DNA from: Roseomonas indoligenes
GTDB taxonomy: Bacteria; Pseudomonadota; Alphaproteobacteria; Acetobacterales; Acetobacteraceae
Assembly (NCBI RefSeq): GCF_017813365.1
Contig: NZ_JAGIZA010000004.1
Coordinates: 248,001 to 312,000 of the forward strand
Direction of reading: 5' to 3'
DNA length: 64,000 nucleotides
Notes under the pieces: model-generated
The model's input: the letters and a program-made list of their open reading frames with translations, nothing else
The model's database searches: none
Told to the model about the DNA's origin: nothing
Program-made: the position numbers and the translations under genes
Part shown: positions 61,309 to 64,000 of the stretch, one piece after another
Position numbering within the stretch: the stretch's first letter is position 1
Layout of the letters: each line of letters opens with the position of its first letter

Positions 61309-61323
61309 GAACATATTTAGAAC
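61309..61323 (-). promoter_or_regulatory. LexA (SOS) box, alphaproteobacterial type
   Basis: GAAC-ATATTTA-GAAC, read on the minus strand as GTTC-N7-GTTC, exactly the alphaproteobacterial LexA site. It lies just upstream of the leftward genes ending at 61303. Confidence 0.75.
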
Positions 61324-61479
61324 ATGCGGCGTCCACGTCCACCGATTCGCAGGATCCCGGGCCGGCTAATCGCCGGCCCGGAAAGGTTTGCCAAATCCGC
61401 TGTAAGCTATTGATTCCCGATCGCCCGAAACAGGCGGTTTGACACCTTACCTGTTTGATCTACGGAGATTTAAACGCTT

Positions 61480-61494
61480 CCTCAGGGTGCGCCA
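61480..61494 (+). repeat. attR core
   Basis: CCTCAGGGTGCGCCA, same orientation as the attL core in tRNA-Arg. GTTTGACAC at 61437-61445 and GTTTGAT at 61453-61459, just inside it, resemble the repeats beside attL. Host sequence starts at 61495. Confidence 0.93.
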
Positions 61495-61509
61495 CGGGGC
61501 TTCGCGCGG

Positions 61510-62016
61510 TCAGGCGGCTTCCTTTGCCGCCGCCTTGTTGACCTGGCCGTTCGCCATCTTGTTCAGCTGGGCGTCTGTCTGCTTCTCCTCGTCCAGCGTC
61601 GCCTTCAGAAGCTCCACGACCTCCGTCTTGCCGGTCGCCTTGGCCCAGGCGAGCATCGCGCCGTAGCGGGCGATCTCGTAGTGCTCGATGGCCTGGGCGC
61701 AGGCGATGATGCCGGCGTCGCGAACGGCGCTCGGCTCCTTCGCCTCCTCCAGCAGTTCCTCGAACTCGGCGTTCAGGCCGTTCATCGCCTCGCAGGTTAC
61801 GCCCTGCGGGCGCTTGCCGATGGCCTGGAACACCTGCTTCAGGCGCTCGACCTGTCCGGCGGTCTGGTCCTTGTGCAGCATGAAGGCGTCACGCAACTCC
61901 GGCGTGTGGGCGGCCTTCGCCATCTTCGGCAGCGCTTTCTGCGCCTGCCGCTCCGCGTAATAGACGTCCTTCAACGTGGTGAGGAAAAGGTCGTCGAGGC
62001 TTTTAACGCCAGCCAT
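61510..62016 (-). CDS. Ferritin-like DUF892 (YciE/YciF) protein
   Basis: 168 residues, four-helix bundle. LDDLFLTTLKDVYYAERQAQKALPKMAKAA, HKDQTAGQVERLKQVFQAIGKRPQG, IIACAQAIEHYEIARYGAMLAWAK carry the Glu/His metal ligands of the family, usually linked to stress. The C-terminal KAAAKEAA tail is short. The stop is 15 bases from attR, so the insertion lies just behind this host gene. The 249 bases upstream of it (62017-62265) hold nothing I can name. Confidence 0.88.
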   Translation of the reverse strand: MAGVKSLDDLFLTTLKDVYYAERQAQKALPKMAKAAHTPELRDAFMLHKDQTAGQVERLKQVFQAIGKRPQGVTCEAMNGLNAEFEELLEEAKEPSAVRDAGIIACAQAIEHYEIARYGAMLAWAKATGKTEVVELLKATLDEEKQTDAQLNKMANGQVNKAAAKEAA

Positions 62017-62265
62017 GATTCGCTCCGTGCCTGATCTGTTGCCGAGCCGGGTGCCCGAGGGCGTCCGTCCATGGCGGGAACGCCGCGCTGCCGGGCGCGC
62101 TGCGCCCGGCGCGCGTGGAAGTCCGGGAAAGCTCGCCCGAGTCGCTCACGGCTCGCTTCACCCTTGTCCGGCAAGCCTTTGTCTCACCGTCGAGGCGTGG
62201 GTTCGGCAGGGGCCAGTCCGCGCACGGGCTCACGCAGGCGTGTTCCCGGGGGCGGGGTATGTCCG

Positions 62266-62676
62266 TCAGGGAGGCGGGGCGCGCATCCAGGTGCTGGTGA
62301 CGTGGGCGCATGGCCTTCCGTCGCCCTCCGCGCGCATCCAGACCTCAGCGTAGAGGCTGCTCCGCCCGCGCCGGATGATCCGCACTTCCGCCTGCACGCC
62401 GCTGTTCCCGGCGGGGCGGAGAAAGGCGATCTGAAGGTTCGCCGTGCGGGTGGGGTCGCCGCCCTCGGTGGCCACCAGCTCCGGCACCCAGATTGCCACA
62501 TCCGCCAGGGTCATCAGAGCGGGGCCGGAGGCATTGCCGCCTGGACGCAGCGAGAGCGGAGAGGGGGGAAGGCGGACCAGCGCCGAGGTGGCGTCTCCGC
62601 GCAGCACGGAGATGTTCAGCGCGCCGGCCAGAGGCACCCCCTCCCGCACCCGTGCCGTCAGTTCCTCCGGCGTCAC
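62266..62676 (-). CDS. PaaI-family hotdog thioesterase
   Basis: 136 residues. LRPGGNASGPALMTLADVAIWVPELVATEG is the hotdog helix region with the catalytic Asp, and TANLQIAFLRPAGNSGVQAEVRIIRRGRSSLYAEVWM are the sheet strands. Hydrolyses an acyl-CoA of unknown type. Divergent from frmA with a 74-base gap that probably holds both promoters. Confidence 0.8.
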   Translation of the reverse strand: MTPEELTARVREGVPLAGALNISVLRGDATSALVRLPPSPLSLRPGGNASGPALMTLADVAIWVPELVATEGGDPTRTANLQIAFLRPAGNSGVQAEVRIIRRGRSSLYAEVWMRAEGDGRPCAHVTSTWMRAPPP

Positions 62677-62714
62677 TTCCCGCTCCCCTGTTGCATCGGC
62701 ACCGTGGCGGATAG

Positions 62715-63869
<1,155 letters not shown>

Positions 63870-63884
63870 CCGGGGGCTGAGGCC

Positions 63885-64000
63885 ATGGACCAGCGCCCCA
63901 TCTCCGCCGTGTTCATGCGCGGCGGAACGAGCAAGGCGCTGATGCTCCATGCCCGGGACCTGCCGGAGGAGCAGACGGCCTGGGAACCGATCCTCACGGC
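63885..64000 (+). CDS. PrpF-family protein, N-terminus only (3' end outside window)
   Basis: 38 codons visible: ISAVFMRGGTSKALMLHARDLPEEQTAWEPIL. FMRGGTSK is the conserved first loop of PrpF/4-oxalomesaconate tautomerase proteins, which isomerise unsaturated tricarboxylates. Cotranscription with frmA is likely from the 15-base gap. Which substrate is used cannot be told from this piece. Confidence 0.75.
   Translation, partial: MDQRPISAVFMRGGTSKALMLHARDLPEEQTAWEPILT

Larger units (their letters stand above)
16704..61494. mobile_element. Integrated prophage, lambda-like head and Mu-like contractile tail, 44.8 kb
   Basis: The element is bounded by a 15-bp direct repeat (tRNA-Arg 3' end and 61480-61494) and contains a tyrosine integrase near the left end. 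It carries regulatory, replication, packaging, head, tail, fibre and lysis modules in normal phage order. Host genes resume on both sides. Tail sheath and tube genes make it a myovirus; the baseplate genes between tape measure and YmfQ are missing, so it may be defective. Several patches inside have clearly lower GC (16.7-18.1, 30.5-30.9, 32.2-32.95 and around 59.6-60.1 kb), suggesting recent cargo. Confidence 0.95.

Overview
The window is high-GC bacterial chromosome, most likely from an alphaproteobacterium of the Acetobacteraceae (Roseomonas-like). The clues are the gene order argS / SPOR protein / nagZ / M50 protease / scpA / scpB / tatB / tatC / serS, an NDUFS4-type complex I gene beside tRNA genes, and the alphaproteobacterial form of the LexA box. 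The genus is inferred, not shown.

Host left flank (1-16718): end of a DEDDh exonuclease gene, ilvD, the vitamin B6 pair pdxA-pdxJ, a 2OG-Fe(II) oxygenase, convergent xthA and erpA, dgt, then the long run argS to serS, tRNA-Pro(TGG), an NDUFS4-like gene and tRNA-Arg(TCT). Most neighbours overlap by 1-11 bases or lie a few bases apart.

Prophage (16704-61494): a 15-bp direct repeat joins the 3' end of tRNA-Arg (attL) to a copy at 61480-61494 (attR), defining a 44.8-kb element. From the left it holds a low-GC two-gene cargo with a Shedu-like (DUF4263-type) nuclease. A leftward early operon follows, ending in xis-like and int genes and carrying ProQ/FinO, MT-A70 methylase, DUF5131, DUF4031 and DUF4326 genes. 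Next come a CI/Cro-like switch with three 17-bp operators, a CII-like gene, a TOPRIM/DUF927 primase-helicase, a 13-copy iteron cluster (probable origin), and a DUF6362 gene between two 42-bp repeats. Then come a serine recombinase and a low-GC moron with a HEPN-like motif. The packaging and head genes are lambda-like (terminase, gpW, portal, S49 protease, decoration protein, capsid E). The tail genes are Mu-like and contractile (sheath, tube, chaperones). The tape-measure gene is fused in frame to a YmfQ/gp48 baseplate gene, and every baseplate gene normally lying between them is absent. Fibre, lysis, HicAB and Dam-like genes follow, then an IS5-family element that appears to carry a passenger gene, and a small leftward operon under a LexA box next to attR.

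Host right flank (61495-64000): a DUF892 ferritin-like gene, a PaaI-like thioesterase, glutathione-dependent formaldehyde dehydrogenase and the start of a PrpF-family gene.

The prophage looks like a lambda-head / Mu-tail mosaic. It keeps an intact-looking regulatory switch, replication and packaging modules and att sites, but has probably lost its baseplate through an internal deletion, so it may be unable to make infectious particles unless a helper supplies the baseplate or the sequence is misassembled there. Several cargo genes (Shedu-like operon, HEPN-like gene, HicAB, the IS passenger) make it a plausible carrier of phage-defence or host-interaction functions.
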